Assembly: GCA_946055775.1 (NCBI GenBank)
Contig: CAMGHE010000003.1
Coordinates: 1-41,085 of the forward strand
Reading direction: 5' to 3'
Origin: an uncultured Bacteroidales bacterium
GTDB taxonomy: Bacteria > Bacteroidota > Bacteroidia > Bacteroidales > Bacteroidaceae
DNA: 41,085 nt
Of this stretch, positions 24,120-32,730 are shown in pieces (position 1 is the first letter of the stretch; each line of letters starts with the position of its first letter). The notes below the pieces were generated by a model that saw only the letters and a program-made list of their open reading frames with translations, did no database searches and was not told the DNA's origin. The position numbers were made by a program, and so were the translations under genes.

Positions 24120-24137
24120 TGCTTTTCCTTTCGTTTT

Positions 24138-26555
24138 TTAATTCAACAATAACGTGCCGTCGCTTTTGCGTGAGAGGGTGTACCACGTGCCGCCGAGCAT
24201 GACCTTGATGGTGCCGTCGTAGATGTCGTAACCGCAGTTCCCTGTCACCATCTTGTGCCTCATCTTGCCGTTTTGGTTGATGGCCGCGATGAAGTTTGTG
24301 GGGCTGCTGCCGTAGGCGAAGCCGTTGCCGAAGAGGCGGGAGAGGTAGAAGTTGATGCCGAAGGTGACGTCCGTGATGTCCCATGATGCTTTGGCGATGC
24401 TGCTGCCGTCGGGCTTCCCGATGGCATCGAGGATGTACTCGAGATTGACCTCGTGGTAGCCGGCTGGGACGTCTATCTGCGTCTTGCCGAGGTCGAAGGT
24501 TAACGGCTCTTTGTCGCCGCGGGAGGTGAGATATTTCACCTGCTTGCTGCTGATTTGGGTTGCGCCAACGCTACTGCCCGCGTAGGTATCGACGCGCAGG
24601 ATGATGGTGGCGGTGTTCAAGTACCAATAGCGTCCTTGGTCGTCCATCATGCCCTCGCTGTCGTTCTGCACGGTGTTGGCGAAGACGGTCAGCGTGCCTT
24701 GGAAGGAGAGGCGGGCGGCGGCCTCGGTGGTGGCCGTGCCTATATTTCGTGTGATTCTTACCGTGCTTTTACCCCCTGTCGGCGCTATGGTTTGACCGCC
24801 TGTGGGGAAGCCTTTGGAGAGGTCGAGGTGCACCTCGTTGCCGCCGAAGATGGCGGGGAGGTCTTTGTAGATTTCGCCGCTGAGGTTGGCTACTTCAGCG
24901 CCATTGTCGTCGTAGATGCGTATCTCCTTGGCGTATGGGTCGAGTTCTACACGTCGTCCTCTTTCCACGCCCATAACCTGCACGCCGTTCTCTTTGACGC
25001 ACCATGTATAGCCTTCTTTCTCATGGAAAAGTGATATAACGCCGTGTATGCCGTCGAGCGTCAGGCTTTTGTTGCGGCTCTTCAGAACGTCCGACGAGGC
25101 CATGAAGCCGCCGATGTTGGCATTCGCGCCGAAGATGGTGTCGGTGACGAGGGTCTGTATTTTATGCGCAACCTCCCATTTGGAATCTCCCTCTGGTGAT
25201 GTCGGCGGCGTGCCCGCGGGTATGGTCATACCTTTCTTGCGGACGCCGAACTTGTAGAACGTGCCGCCAAACTCGTAGTTGACGAAGTCGCGGCGGGTGT
25301 CGTTCCACAGATAGACGGCGGTCTCGTTCCACAGGCCGTTGTCCCACGGGAAGCCCGTGCGCTCGGCGGCGTTGTCGGCGATGTCGGCATCGTTGGTGGT
25401 CCACTCGGTGGCTTGCGTGCCCTCCTCGAGTTTTGGCATACAGATAATGACGTCGTGGCTATCGGCGGGCAGACGGAAGAGGACGTACTGGTCTTTGTTG
25501 AAGTCCTTTGTCTTGAACGTGACGACGTGGCGGACGAACGTCTCGGTGAGCGTCCACTTCACGCTGGCGTCGTCGGGCGACGCGCCTTTCTGCACGCCGT
25601 CAACCACCATGCCGGCGGTGGTGTCGCAACAGGAGGGATAGACGAATGACCACACCTTGCTGCCCTCTTTCGTGGTCTTGGCGTAGAAGGAGAGGGTGTA
25701 CCAGCGGTTCGACTGGATGGCCTGTATTTGCTGGCGCAGAAGGTCTTTTGCGGCGGGTGCAGCGGGGTCGATAGTGCCCATGTAGGCGTTGATGCCGTTG
25801 ATGCCGTCGGTGGTAGCGCCCGCGGCGATGTCCCAAGCCCCCATCTGCGTCGTTACGAAGGCGGTCTGTCGGAGCATGTTGCCGCGTTTCTCGTTGGCGT
25901 AGGCGGCGCGCGTGCCTTCTCGGAAGAGGGTGGGTGCGGTCCACGTGAGCGGCTGGCCTGCGTCGTCGTAGGTGAGGGAGGAGGATAGCCATACGGGGCG
26001 GTTGCCGACGCGGACGCGGACTTTCCTTCCATCGAGCGGCGTGGTGGCTTCTATCAGTCCGAGGCAGAGGGTGTGTACACCTGCCGTGGGCACGGTGATG
26101 GCGACGGCGTTATAGTCTTCTTCCTCGTTGGCCGTGGGCTCGATGCGCAGGGCGTAGTCGGTGGTGGAGAAGGGTTTGTCGATGTTGCCGACGTAGATAA
26201 GCGCCATCGTCTTGCTCCACACGCCGACGTGTACGGTCTGCGCTGCTTCTGTGGTGGCGATACGGAGGGTGCATGTCGTCTTCGTGCCTGCCGCGGGCTG
26301 CGGGGCGAGCAGGCTGCCGTCGTCTGTTGGCGACCACTCGCCGCCGAACGACACGTCCACCTGCGGCTGCTTCGGGGGCTGCGCGCTCCACGCGGCGGGG
26401 GTGCTGCCCGTGGGCGTGGCCGGCATGACGTAACCCTCGGCGTAGATGATGCGGGCGGTGCTGCCGTCGTGGCCGGGCTCGCCGGGTGCGCCGGGAGGGC
26501 CGGGCTTGCCGTCCTGTGCGGCCCAGCGGATGGGGAATGCGCCTTTTATCTTCAT
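24138..26555 (-). CDS. Tail fibre with short collagen-like segment
   Basis: An 805-residue protein. Residues 16-30 are collagen-like Gly-X-Y triplets (GKPGPPGAPGEPG), typical of phage fibres and useful for trimerisation. Long beta-rich regions with carbohydrate-binding look follow (residues 100-420), then GFMASSDVLKSRNKSLTLDG and a terminal fibre section with repeated polar strands. It is probably a host-receptor or capsule-binding fibre. A perfect 8-bp hairpin lies at 26576-26595 just ahead of the start. Confidence 0.75.
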   Translation of the reverse strand: MKIKGAFPIRWAAQDGKPGPPGAPGEPGHDGSTARIIYAEGYVMPATPTGSTPAAWSAQPPKQPQVDVSFGGEWSPTDDGSLLAPQPAAGTKTTCTLRIATTEAAQTVHVGVWSKTMALIYVGNIDKPFSTTDYALRIEPTANEEEDYNAVAITVPTAGVHTLCLGLIEATTPLDGRKVRVRVGNRPVWLSSSLTYDDAGQPLTWTAPTLFREGTRAAYANEKRGNMLRQTAFVTTQMGAWDIAAGATTDGINGINAYMGTIDPAAPAAKDLLRQQIQAIQSNRWYTLSFYAKTTKEGSKVWSFVYPSCCDTTAGMVVDGVQKGASPDDASVKWTLTETFVRHVVTFKTKDFNKDQYVLFRLPADSHDVIICMPKLEEGTQATEWTTNDADIADNAAERTGFPWDNGLWNETAVYLWNDTRRDFVNYEFGGTFYKFGVRKKGMTIPAGTPPTSPEGDSKWEVAHKIQTLVTDTIFGANANIGGFMASSDVLKSRNKSLTLDGIHGVISLFHEKEGYTWCVKENGVQVMGVERGRRVELDPYAKEIRIYDDNGAEVANLSGEIYKDLPAIFGGNEVHLDLSKGFPTGGQTIAPTGGKSTVRITRNIGTATTEAAARLSFQGTLTVFANTVQNDSEGMMDDQGRYWYLNTATIILRVDTYAGSSVGATQISSKQVKYLTSRGDKEPLTFDLGKTQIDVPAGYHEVNLEYILDAIGKPDGSSIAKASWDITDVTFGINFYLSRLFGNGFAYGSSPTNFIAAINQNGKMRHKMVTGNCGYDIYDGTIKVMLGGTWYTLSRKSDGTLLLN

Positions 26556-26575
26556 GGTGGTGTCCTTTCTTTTTC

Positions 26576-26595
26576 CCGTGCGCTGACGCGCACGG
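26576..26595. terminator. Short perfect hairpin upstream of the fibre gene
   Basis: Eight-bp stem ccgtgcgc / gcgcacgg with a four-base loop, in the 57-base gap between the 132-residue gene and the fibre gene. On the minus strand it is followed by a purine-rich stretch, not a T-run, so it may act as a translational or RNA-stability element rather than a terminator. Confidence 0.4.
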
Positions 26596-26612
26596 CACTG
26601 GGGTTATTGCGG

Positions 26613-27011
26613 TTAGTAGGCGGCGAGGACTTCCTTTGCGGCGTCGGCGCACATTCTTCTGAACTCGCAGAAGGCGACGAAGGCGCGGATGTCCTCGGTG
26701 TCGGCATTCTTCTTGAAGTCTTCCCAACTTGACGAGTTGGCGATGGCGTCGATGATGTTTTCCACGGCGTTCATGAGGAGGCCAAACTCGTCTTTCTGTG
26801 CAAAGCCGCTCTCGATGAGTTGGCTCTTTATGTGGCCGTAGTCGATGTGGCGGTCAATCTGCACGGGGATGTACGACCAGCCTTGCTGCTTGTTGCCGTC
26901 TTCGTCGGTGCGGGTCTCAGCGACGATGTCGAGGCATACGGTGCGGGTCGGTTTGTCGTAGATGGCGGGCTTCTGTTCCTGCCAGCGGCGTTGTAGTGTT
27001 CCTGTAATCAT
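26613..27011 (-). CDS. Hypothetical late protein, 132 residues
   Basis: Start set at ATG 27011 (MITGTLQRRWQEQKPAIYDK); longer upstream reading is in the shadow of the neighbouring gene. Mixed alpha/beta, slightly acidic, with several Cys near the C-terminus (FCEFRRMCADAA). It lies between a zinc-finger-like small gene and the fibre gene. The function is unknown; a structural or fibre-assembly partner is possible by position. Confidence 0.65.
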   Translation of the reverse strand: MITGTLQRRWQEQKPAIYDKPTRTVCLDIVAETRTDEDGNKQQGWSYIPVQIDRHIDYGHIKSQLIESGFAQKDEFGLLMNAVENIIDAIANSSSWEDFKKNADTEDIRAFVAFCEFRRMCADAAKEVLAAY

Positions 27012-27022
27012 TGTAGTGTGGG

Positions 27023-27253
27023 TTATTGGTTGTTGATGTAGTTGATTTTTACGTTTACGCCTTTTTGCCGGAGCGCCCAAAGGAGGGCCTTGGTCGTATA
27101 ACACAGCAGGTGCTCTTTGCCCTTGCCGCTGCGCTGGCGGTATTGCTCGCGCCGGCAGTCTTTGCAGTAGCGCTGGAGGCCGTCGGCGCGGGAACTGTCC
27201 TTGCCATAGCACGATTCGTCCAGTTCGCGCTTACATTTCAGGCATTGCTTCAT
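27023..27253 (-). CDS. Small zinc-finger protein
   Basis: A 76-residue protein. CLKCKRELDESCYGKDSSRADG followed by CKDCRREQ gives a CxxC...CxxC zinc-ribbon, the N-terminal signature often seen in front of phage HNH nucleases; here no HNH part follows. The C-terminal half is a short basic helix and Asn-rich end. It could be a free-standing DNA-binding zinc ribbon or a remnant of a homing nuclease. The 21-bp palindrome array lies directly upstream. Confidence 0.7.
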   Translation of the reverse strand: MKQCLKCKRELDESCYGKDSSRADGLQRYCKDCRREQYRQRSGKGKEHLLCYTTKALLWALRQKGVNVKINYINNQ

Positions 27254-27271
27254 GGCTTATACTTTACAGTT

Positions 27272-27340
27272 GCCCGTGTCAAATTTTTGACATGCCGTGT
27301 CGAAATCTTGACATGCCGTGTCGAATTTTTGACACGGGCT
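27272..27340. repeat. Second array of 21-bp palindromic units (three copies)
   Basis: Three units of ccgtgtc(a/g)aa...ttgaca, exactly 21 bp apart (27274, 27295, 27316), bounded by an outer inverted repeat (gcccgtgtcaaa / tttgacacgggc). It shares its consensus with the seven-unit array at 6795-6945. It lies between the HU-like gene and the zinc-finger gene. It could be a terminator cluster or a binding array. Confidence 0.75.
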
Positions 27341-27355
27341 TTAGAAAATGCGCGC

Positions 27356-27769
27356 TTACTCGTTCTCGTCGGCGGGAGGTGCGGCGGGGGCATCGACGCG
27401 CTGAAAACCGACGTTCTGCACGGCCAACTGGCGCACCATTTCGCCGCTCGGCGTGAAGCGGACGCGGACGCGCTTGATGCCCGCGGCGTTGACGTCGTCG
27501 GCGCTGTCGTAGGTATAGGCGTTGAGCGTCGGGCGGAACGAGCCGAGGTCGCCGAGGCGCACGCTGTGGCCTTGTCGCAGGTGCTCGATAATCTGATACT
27601 CGAGGGCGTCGAGGCACGACTTTACGTCGGAGGCGGAGAGCGATGTCACCTTCTCGACGGCGCGGATAATCTCCGAGCGGCTGACGGGCTGTGTGTTGGC
27701 GATGTGGGGATAGTACTTTACTGAGCCGTCGGTCATGTTCTTACGGCGGGCTGCATAAAACTGAATCAT
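27356..27769 (-). CDS. HU-like DNA-binding protein (Bacteroidetes type)
   Basis: A 137-residue protein. Residues about 30-100 carry the HU/IHF pattern: an N-terminal helical pair (RSEIIRAVEKVTSLSASDVK), then EHLRQGHSVRLGDLGSF, the diagnostic turn of this family. The C-terminal Pro/Ala-rich tail is extra. Proteins of this kind bend DNA. Its presence among late structural genes suggests a packaged or chromatin-like role, but that is inference. The start MIQFYAARRK is typical of this subfamily. Confidence 0.85.
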   Translation of the reverse strand: MIQFYAARRKNMTDGSVKYYPHIANTQPVSRSEIIRAVEKVTSLSASDVKSCLDALEYQIIEHLRQGHSVRLGDLGSFRPTLNAYTYDSADDVNAAGIKRVRVRFTPSGEMVRQLAVQNVGFQRVDAPAAPPADENE

Positions 27770-27843
27770 GATTTTTTTGTTTATTTATTATGCTGCAAAT
27801 GCCGTGCGGCGCGGTTGTTTTGGTTTTTTGCTTATGGATGAGG

Positions 27844-29190
27844 TTAGGAGGCAAGTTGCTTGAAGCGGGAGGTCGTCACGCGGTTGAGAGGACCATAATA
27901 AGCAAGGCGAGGCGAGCAGGCAGCGTACAAGTCCGACCAAGCGTATTCCGAGTACCCAGTCGCGAGACCGCAAACCGTAGCGGAGCCCGAGGGACCGCCG
28001 AACAGCCACACCTGACCTGATTCGGTGTAGGAGTAATAGTCGCTATACGACACTCCAGACAGACTCTGCTTAGGTATCATATAGACACCCTGCCCGTTCT
28101 CGGAGGCTATGATATTCATGCCCCATGCGGCTGATGTCGAACGAGTAAGGAGAACATGCTCGATACTATTGAATGTCTCTGCCGTGGGAGAAGACGCAGG
28201 AACGATGTTGCTTCTCCAGCAATACACATCCGTTCCGACTGAGCAGAGACCGCCCACCATTTCCCAATACTGGCCCCATGGGTTCTCGAAGCCTGCCACG
28301 CTGACACCATGCACGGTAGTTCCGTCGGCATCCGTCACGGCCATCTTGCCATCGTTATCACCAAGGCTCAGCGTGTGGCCAGTCTTGATGCCTTTCTGAC
28401 AGATAAACTTGTCGCTTCCTTTGCTCTCCGTTCCGTCAAGCCCAACGCCCCATACGAGTGTGCCGTCGGCGGTCTTGCAGTTTTGGCTGTCGCGCCATCC
28501 GTACTTGCTCATCATGTAGAACAGCAAGTGGTTGCGGAAGTCGAGGTTGGCCAACCCGTGGTTTTTCGAGCGTGCCTGCGCCAGGTCGAAGAAGGCGTTG
28601 ATATTCCTATTGCCCTCGGGAACTTTGCCCGGCAGCGAACGCAAAGCAGCGTTCACCACAGAGCTCTTGAACTTGCCGACGACCTGCTGGGGGATGATGT
28701 AACCGCCGGGGAGGGGCACGAGGCTCAGCCACAGGCGGTGGATGGTGGTTGCGCCGACGGTGACGGTCTGCACGCGGCCGTAGGTCGGGGGGATAATCTT
28801 CATGAAGTCGGCGTGGGCAAACTCGGCGCGCACTGTTCCATCCTCGTTGAGGACGGCCTCGCCGTCGGCGGTGAAGCGGTTGTCGTCGCGGTTGAGTGGG
28901 CAGTAGTTGCCGCTGGCATCCATGAGGACGCTGACGGCGGCATCCTCCCACAGTTGGCGCATTCCCATATTCCCGCCGACATCGACGCGGGTAGCATCGC
29001 CGCTGGTGCTGGGCTTGTTCACGTCGATATAAAATGCGAGGCTCTCGATGACCTCCTCATCGTCCTTGTTGAGGGCGTGGCGGAGGTTTGCGAGGGTGAT
29101 TTGGCCCACGCTGCCGCCGAAGTTGCCGAAGAGGCTGTTGCTGTCCGACATGGAGACGATAAAATCCTTGTCTGTAAGTTTCTTTGCCAT
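27844..29190 (-). CDS. DGR-type variable receptor-binding protein (no RT in genome)
   Basis: A 448-residue protein. Residues 1-170 form a fibre-attachment part; residues 170-448 look like a C-type-lectin fold as in diversity-generating retroelement targets of Bacteroidales phages (FENPWGQYWEMVGGLCS, then QVWLFGGPSGSATVCGL and the closing PRLAYYG). The last 60 residues (27844-28025) are the expected variable region. I found neither a reverse transcriptase nor a template repeat in the genome. It would be displayed at the tail tip for host binding. The gene is followed by a short AT-rich gap and the HU-like gene. Confidence 0.75.
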   Translation of the reverse strand: MAKKLTDKDFIVSMSDSNSLFGNFGGSVGQITLANLRHALNKDDEEVIESLAFYIDVNKPSTSGDATRVDVGGNMGMRQLWEDAAVSVLMDASGNYCPLNRDDNRFTADGEAVLNEDGTVRAEFAHADFMKIIPPTYGRVQTVTVGATTIHRLWLSLVPLPGGYIIPQQVVGKFKSSVVNAALRSLPGKVPEGNRNINAFFDLAQARSKNHGLANLDFRNHLLFYMMSKYGWRDSQNCKTADGTLVWGVGLDGTESKGSDKFICQKGIKTGHTLSLGDNDGKMAVTDADGTTVHGVSVAGFENPWGQYWEMVGGLCSVGTDVYCWRSNIVPASSPTAETFNSIEHVLLTRSTSAAWGMNIIASENGQGVYMIPKQSLSGVSYSDYYSYTESGQVWLFGGPSGSATVCGLATGYSEYAWSDLYAACSPRLAYYGPLNRVTTSRFKQLAS

Positions 29191-29218
29191 TGTTTTTCAG
29201 TGTTTTTTATGTTAGCGA

Positions 29219-30331
29219 TTATTGGATTTCGGCCGTCACCTGCACGTCGCAGTCGGCGTAGTAGGCATCGTCGCCTGTGCCGACTTTGGCGTAGTCGGTG
29301 AGGACGGTGACGAGGCTGCCCGTGCCGGTAGGTTCCTTCTGGCCGTCAGGTTTCTTCACGCCCATGGCGTTATATACGTCCCATGTGTAGGTGACGTTGC
29401 CGCCGGCGTAGTCCTTGCCGTTTTTGAGGATGGAGAGGTTGTAGGTGGCGTTGTGGTTGACGCCAATCCAGTTTGCGCCGGCGTTGGTAGGTGTCGCCAT
29501 GATTTGATACTCGTCCGCGATGTCGTTGATGCGCTGGCTGTCCTGCGCCACGGCGCTGTCTTTGAGGAATAGTTTGGCGATGAAGAGGCTACCGCCCGTC
29601 ACCATGTCGCGGTCGACTACGAGCGTGTCGGCGGTCGTCCCGTTCCGTTCTACGCCGTCTTGATACCATTTGATGGTGTAGTCGCCGTCCTGCCCTATCT
29701 TCACGTACTCCGTGCCGTACATGCCGACGGCTGTAAGCGTGGAGGAAGGGGTTTTATCGTCCAACTCTACGTTGGTGGCTGAGATTTGCAGCATGTGGCT
29801 GTTTGAGCCCGCGGCCTGTATGAGGACATCGACGCTGCCCTTCACCGTGTCGGTCATGCCGTTGCAGGCGTAGTTCACGTCGTAGGAAATCTGCCGGTTA
29901 GCCACATTTTTCTTACTTGCAAGGTTTCCTACGATTTTCAGTTCGTAGTTCGCGCCGTTGATGCGGGCTTGAAACTTTTGGGCGTCGAGGTTTTCGGCGT
30001 CGGCTTCGGCGGTGACCCACTCTGCGCCTCTGAGGTTGAACTTGAGCGCCTTGTTGTAGTACCACGTGACGCTCTTTATCTCGGCGGGATATTTGTAGGC
30101 CGAGCGCACGCCAAGTCGGATGATGGGCTGTGCGTCGAGGACGGCCTCTTTTTCTGCGCCCTCGGGGAGGTTTGTGGCGTCCCAGTTGGGGGCGATAGTG
30201 CCTCTTTCCGGGTCAACTACTTGAAAGAGGGCGAGGCCGCTGTCTTTGCGGTTGACGATGTTTCTAACTATAACTACTTGGTCCCCGTTACGTAAAAAGC
30301 GGACGGAGAAGGCCGCACCTGTCGTACTCAT
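29219..30331 (-). CDS. Structural protein, Ig-like/beta-rich
   Basis: A 370-residue, beta-strand-rich protein with no enzyme motif; repeated Val/Thr/Asp patterns suggest stacked immunoglobulin-like domains used in phage adhesion and tail decoration. It is part of a set of four consecutive late genes (29219-32634) that resemble each other in composition. Its start overlaps the stop of the 70-residue gene (ATGA). A specific role cannot be read off. Confidence 0.65.
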   Translation of the reverse strand: MSTTGAAFSVRFLRNGDQVVIVRNIVNRKDSGLALFQVVDPERGTIAPNWDATNLPEGAEKEAVLDAQPIIRLGVRSAYKYPAEIKSVTWYYNKALKFNLRGAEWVTAEADAENLDAQKFQARINGANYELKIVGNLASKKNVANRQISYDVNYACNGMTDTVKGSVDVLIQAAGSNSHMLQISATNVELDDKTPSSTLTAVGMYGTEYVKIGQDGDYTIKWYQDGVERNGTTADTLVVDRDMVTGGSLFIAKLFLKDSAVAQDSQRINDIADEYQIMATPTNAGANWIGVNHNATYNLSILKNGKDYAGGNVTYTWDVYNAMGVKKPDGQKEPTGTGSLVTVLTDYAKVGTGDDAYYADCDVQVTAEIQ

Positions 30332-30540
30332 TTTCTCAGAATCTTTAGTTTTGTTATAGCCTGCTCGTGCGTGATGACCTCTCCGCCCATGGCGCGGGCG
30401 GCCTCGTCGATGTCTTGCGAAACAAGCCGCAGTTCATTCTCGTTGACCATCATTTTGCTGTCGTCAGCAAAAAGAAGGTGGTGGGCGGGGTTGATGCCCT
30501 TAGCGCGCCCCGCGGCGGTGTCAATAATTGCATACTTCAT
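30328..30540 (-). CDS. Small late protein, 70 residues
   Basis: Starts at ATG 30540 (MKYAIIDTAAGRAKG) and stops inside the ATG of the next gene (ATGA). Compact, with a helical C-terminus (QAITKLKILRK). Coupled to two structural genes. The function is unknown; small proteins in this place may be assembly chaperones for the neighbouring fibre components. Confidence 0.7.
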   Translation of the reverse strand: MKYAIIDTAAGRAKGINPAHHLLFADDSKMMVNENELRLVSQDIDEAARAMGGEVITHEQAITKLKILRK

Positions 30541-30575
30541 GTCGTGGTGATATTGGTCTGTCGTTGGTCGTCGGT

Positions 30576-31847
30576 TCAGCAGATAAGGAAGTTGCCCGCC
30601 TCGTCGGTGAGGACGTTGCCTGCCTCGTCTGTGCAAAGCGTGGCGGTGGGGTGGGCATCCACTGTAAACCAATAATCGAAGAAACTGTCGTTCTTGGTTA
30701 CGCCTATGCCGAGGTCGGCCACCTCCACAAGCATGTCCGTGCCGTGCTGCCACTCCTTCTCAGCGGCATACTTCCACACGCCGTTGTCGTTATACTGTGC
30801 CTGCGTAAACCAGCGGATGAGGTAGTAAAGTTCCGGATATTCCACGAGACGGTCACGCACGTTGATGATGGCCGTGTTGGCATAGGTCTTCTGAGAGGCG
30901 GCAATGTCAGCGCCGCGCAGACCCTGCCCGTCGGTGGGCATGGTGACCTGCGTCCTAATGCCGATGGGGCTGCGTGCCACGACCTTGTTGTCGTCCTTGA
31001 AAAACTGCACCTCATATTCTCCCTTGGCCACGAGGCGCATGTCGAAAGATATGCGGGGATAGGAGGCAAAGGTCAGTTCGGGCGACGCCTCGCTATTCGG
31101 CGTGAGGGGTATTTCCGTGCCAAGCCTTGCCACGCGCATTTTATACCCCGTGTCGCTCAGAGTTTTCACCTCCTTCGTGCCGATGGTGAGGATGACGTTC
31201 ACGTCTTGCTCGTAGCACTTCCCGTCCTTGAAGTCGTCACGGTTGCCGCTGCCGGTAAGTCCGCGCGCCGCCTTGTATTCGTACAGCAGCAGGTTATCGA
31301 AGAGCGGGTCATAAACGATAAGGGGCTTGTCCACGTAACACTGCACAGCGTCTGCGCCCTTGTCCGTACAGGTCAGCGCAAGGTCGTCGCTCTCTACGGT
31401 GTAGGCAATGCCCGTGCGCCAGTCGAGGAACTGCCCCGTGAAATGCAGCACTGCCTTTTCGGAGGCGGGGAGGTTCTTCTTCACGATGAGCGTGCCGCGG
31501 GTGTCGGAATCGCTCTGGTCGATGGTGAAGTCCTCGTCAGGTTTCCACACGTCGGCGATGGGCTGCTCGTTCACATACCACGCGATGCCGCCGACGTCGA
31601 GCGAGAGATACCTGTTTGCCGGGCCGTGCGGGAAGATGTTGTCGGGGTCAACGGCGCGCACGTCGGGGAAGATGGCCGTCGGCGAGAGCGCGCGGTTGGG
31701 CTCGTACTGAGGCGGCGTGCTGAGGGTGTTAACGGTCTGCGCGGCGGGCGACTGCGGCGTGAGGCAGACCAATTGGCAACTCACCGTGAGCGGTGAGAAT
31801 TTTACCCGCGTGTGCGTCCTTCTTGACGCAAATGTGTTTTCGTTCAT
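30576..31847 (-). CDS. Structural protein, adhesion-type
   Basis: A 423-residue beta-rich protein. The C-terminus holds a short internal repeat (LTDEAGN twice, in LCTDEAGNVLTDEAGNFL). No catalytic motif. It is related in style to the 370- and 256-residue neighbours and probably belongs to the same tail-tip or baseplate complex. The beginning has Arg/Thr-rich residues, and no signal peptide is evident. Confidence 0.65.
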   Translation of the reverse strand: MNENTFASRRTHTRVKFSPLTVSCQLVCLTPQSPAAQTVNTLSTPPQYEPNRALSPTAIFPDVRAVDPDNIFPHGPANRYLSLDVGGIAWYVNEQPIADVWKPDEDFTIDQSDSDTRGTLIVKKNLPASEKAVLHFTGQFLDWRTGIAYTVESDDLALTCTDKGADAVQCYVDKPLIVYDPLFDNLLLYEYKAARGLTGSGNRDDFKDGKCYEQDVNVILTIGTKEVKTLSDTGYKMRVARLGTEIPLTPNSEASPELTFASYPRISFDMRLVAKGEYEVQFFKDDNKVVARSPIGIRTQVTMPTDGQGLRGADIAASQKTYANTAIINVRDRLVEYPELYYLIRWFTQAQYNDNGVWKYAAEKEWQHGTDMLVEVADLGIGVTKNDSFFDYWFTVDAHPTATLCTDEAGNVLTDEAGNFLIC

Positions 31848-31863
31848 ATTGGGTGTTCTTACG

Positions 31864-32634
31864 TTAAATGAGATAGGTTGCTGTTACGCCCTTTGCCACT
31901 TCGCCTGTGCTCTCGTCCGAGGCAGTGACGTAGAAGTCGGACACCGACTTTCTGATGCCGTCGATACCGAGATCCGAAAAGGCGATGGTGAAGGGGTTGC
32001 CCACGTTGGTGTGGTTGTTGTTCCAAAGCGCGTCGCTGGCCTTGTCGCCCGTGTGCCGTGTGACGGAGAAGAGGGTGAAGCGTTCGGTGACGTTCTCGCC
32101 GTAGCCGTTGACGATGGTGACCTTGACCTCCTCCTCCTCGCCAGGGGCAAGGCTGCCGCCCTTTGATTGGCTGATGTAGCATAGGCATTCCCCGTTCTCG
32201 ATCCTCATCATCATCTCTGCAATTTTGGTGACGAACTCGGGATCAAGCGACATTCCCGTCAGCGCGTAGATGTCGGCCTCGTGCTGCTCCCGCAGTTTTT
32301 CCAACTTTTTTGCCAGCGCTTCAGCATAGTGTTTCTCGTCGGCGATGGCGTTGGAGAGTGCTGCATACTTCCGCGGTGTGATGACGCCGGCGGCGGTTTC
32401 TGAAAGGGTGGGAAGGTCGATGCGCACCTCGCGCGGCGTGCCGTCCTCGTCGATGTAGGAGAGGTGGAGCCAAGCGGACACGTCAGACGACGTGGCGCGG
32501 ATGTCCGTCACGCGCCGGGCAATTTCCTGCGCAGCGAGGACAATGGTGCTGCCCACGCGGTGGGCAGTGTTGAGCGCCTCTTCCTGCTCGTCTCTGATGA
32601 CGGCTGCGCGTTCCAAAAGCGTTTTACCTTCCAT
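31864..32634 (-). CDS. Structural protein with coiled-coil centre
   Basis: A 256-residue protein: an N-terminal helical region, a coiled-coil stretch near residues 85-120 (EALAKKLEKLREQHEAD) and a beta-rich C-terminus. It has a separate promoter-like box upstream (TAGATTTG, minus strand, 32680-32673). It probably links fibre or baseplate parts, inferred from the neighbours. Confidence 0.65.
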   Translation of the reverse strand: MEGKTLLERAAVIRDEQEEALNTAHRVGSTIVLAAQEIARRVTDIRATSSDVSAWLHLSYIDEDGTPREVRIDLPTLSETAAGVITPRKYAALSNAIADEKHYAEALAKKLEKLREQHEADIYALTGMSLDPEFVTKIAEMMMRIENGECLCYISQSKGGSLAPGEEEEVKVTIVNGYGENVTERFTLFSVTRHTGDKASDALWNNNHTNVGNPFTIAFSDLGIDGIRKSVSDFYVTASDESTGEVAKGVTATYLI

Positions 32635-32672
32635 TATATATATGGGATGTGATGAAGTGGTTGAAATCGTAG

Positions 32673-32680
32673 CAAATCTA
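32673..32680 (-). promoter_or_regulatory. Candidate internal late promoter
   Basis: TAGATTTG on the minus strand matches TAnnTTTG, in a 96-base gap ahead of the 256-residue gene; no good -33 TTG is seen at the normal distance. A perfect palindrome (gccgccggcggc) lies nearby at about 32713-32724. Confidence 0.4.
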
Positions 32681-32730
32681 AGGAATCAAGAGGCCAGAGG
32701 AAAAGACAGCAAAGCCGCCGGCGGCCGCCG

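Noticed and set aside
27023-27253. Complete HNH homing endonuclease
   Set aside because: Only the zinc-ribbon part is present; no HNH catalytic residues follow in the 76 residues.
27844-29190. Sulfatase-modifying (FGE-type) enzyme
   Set aside because: The lectin-like fold is shared with FGE proteins, but the tail-gene context and closing motif fit a phage receptor-binding DGR target better.
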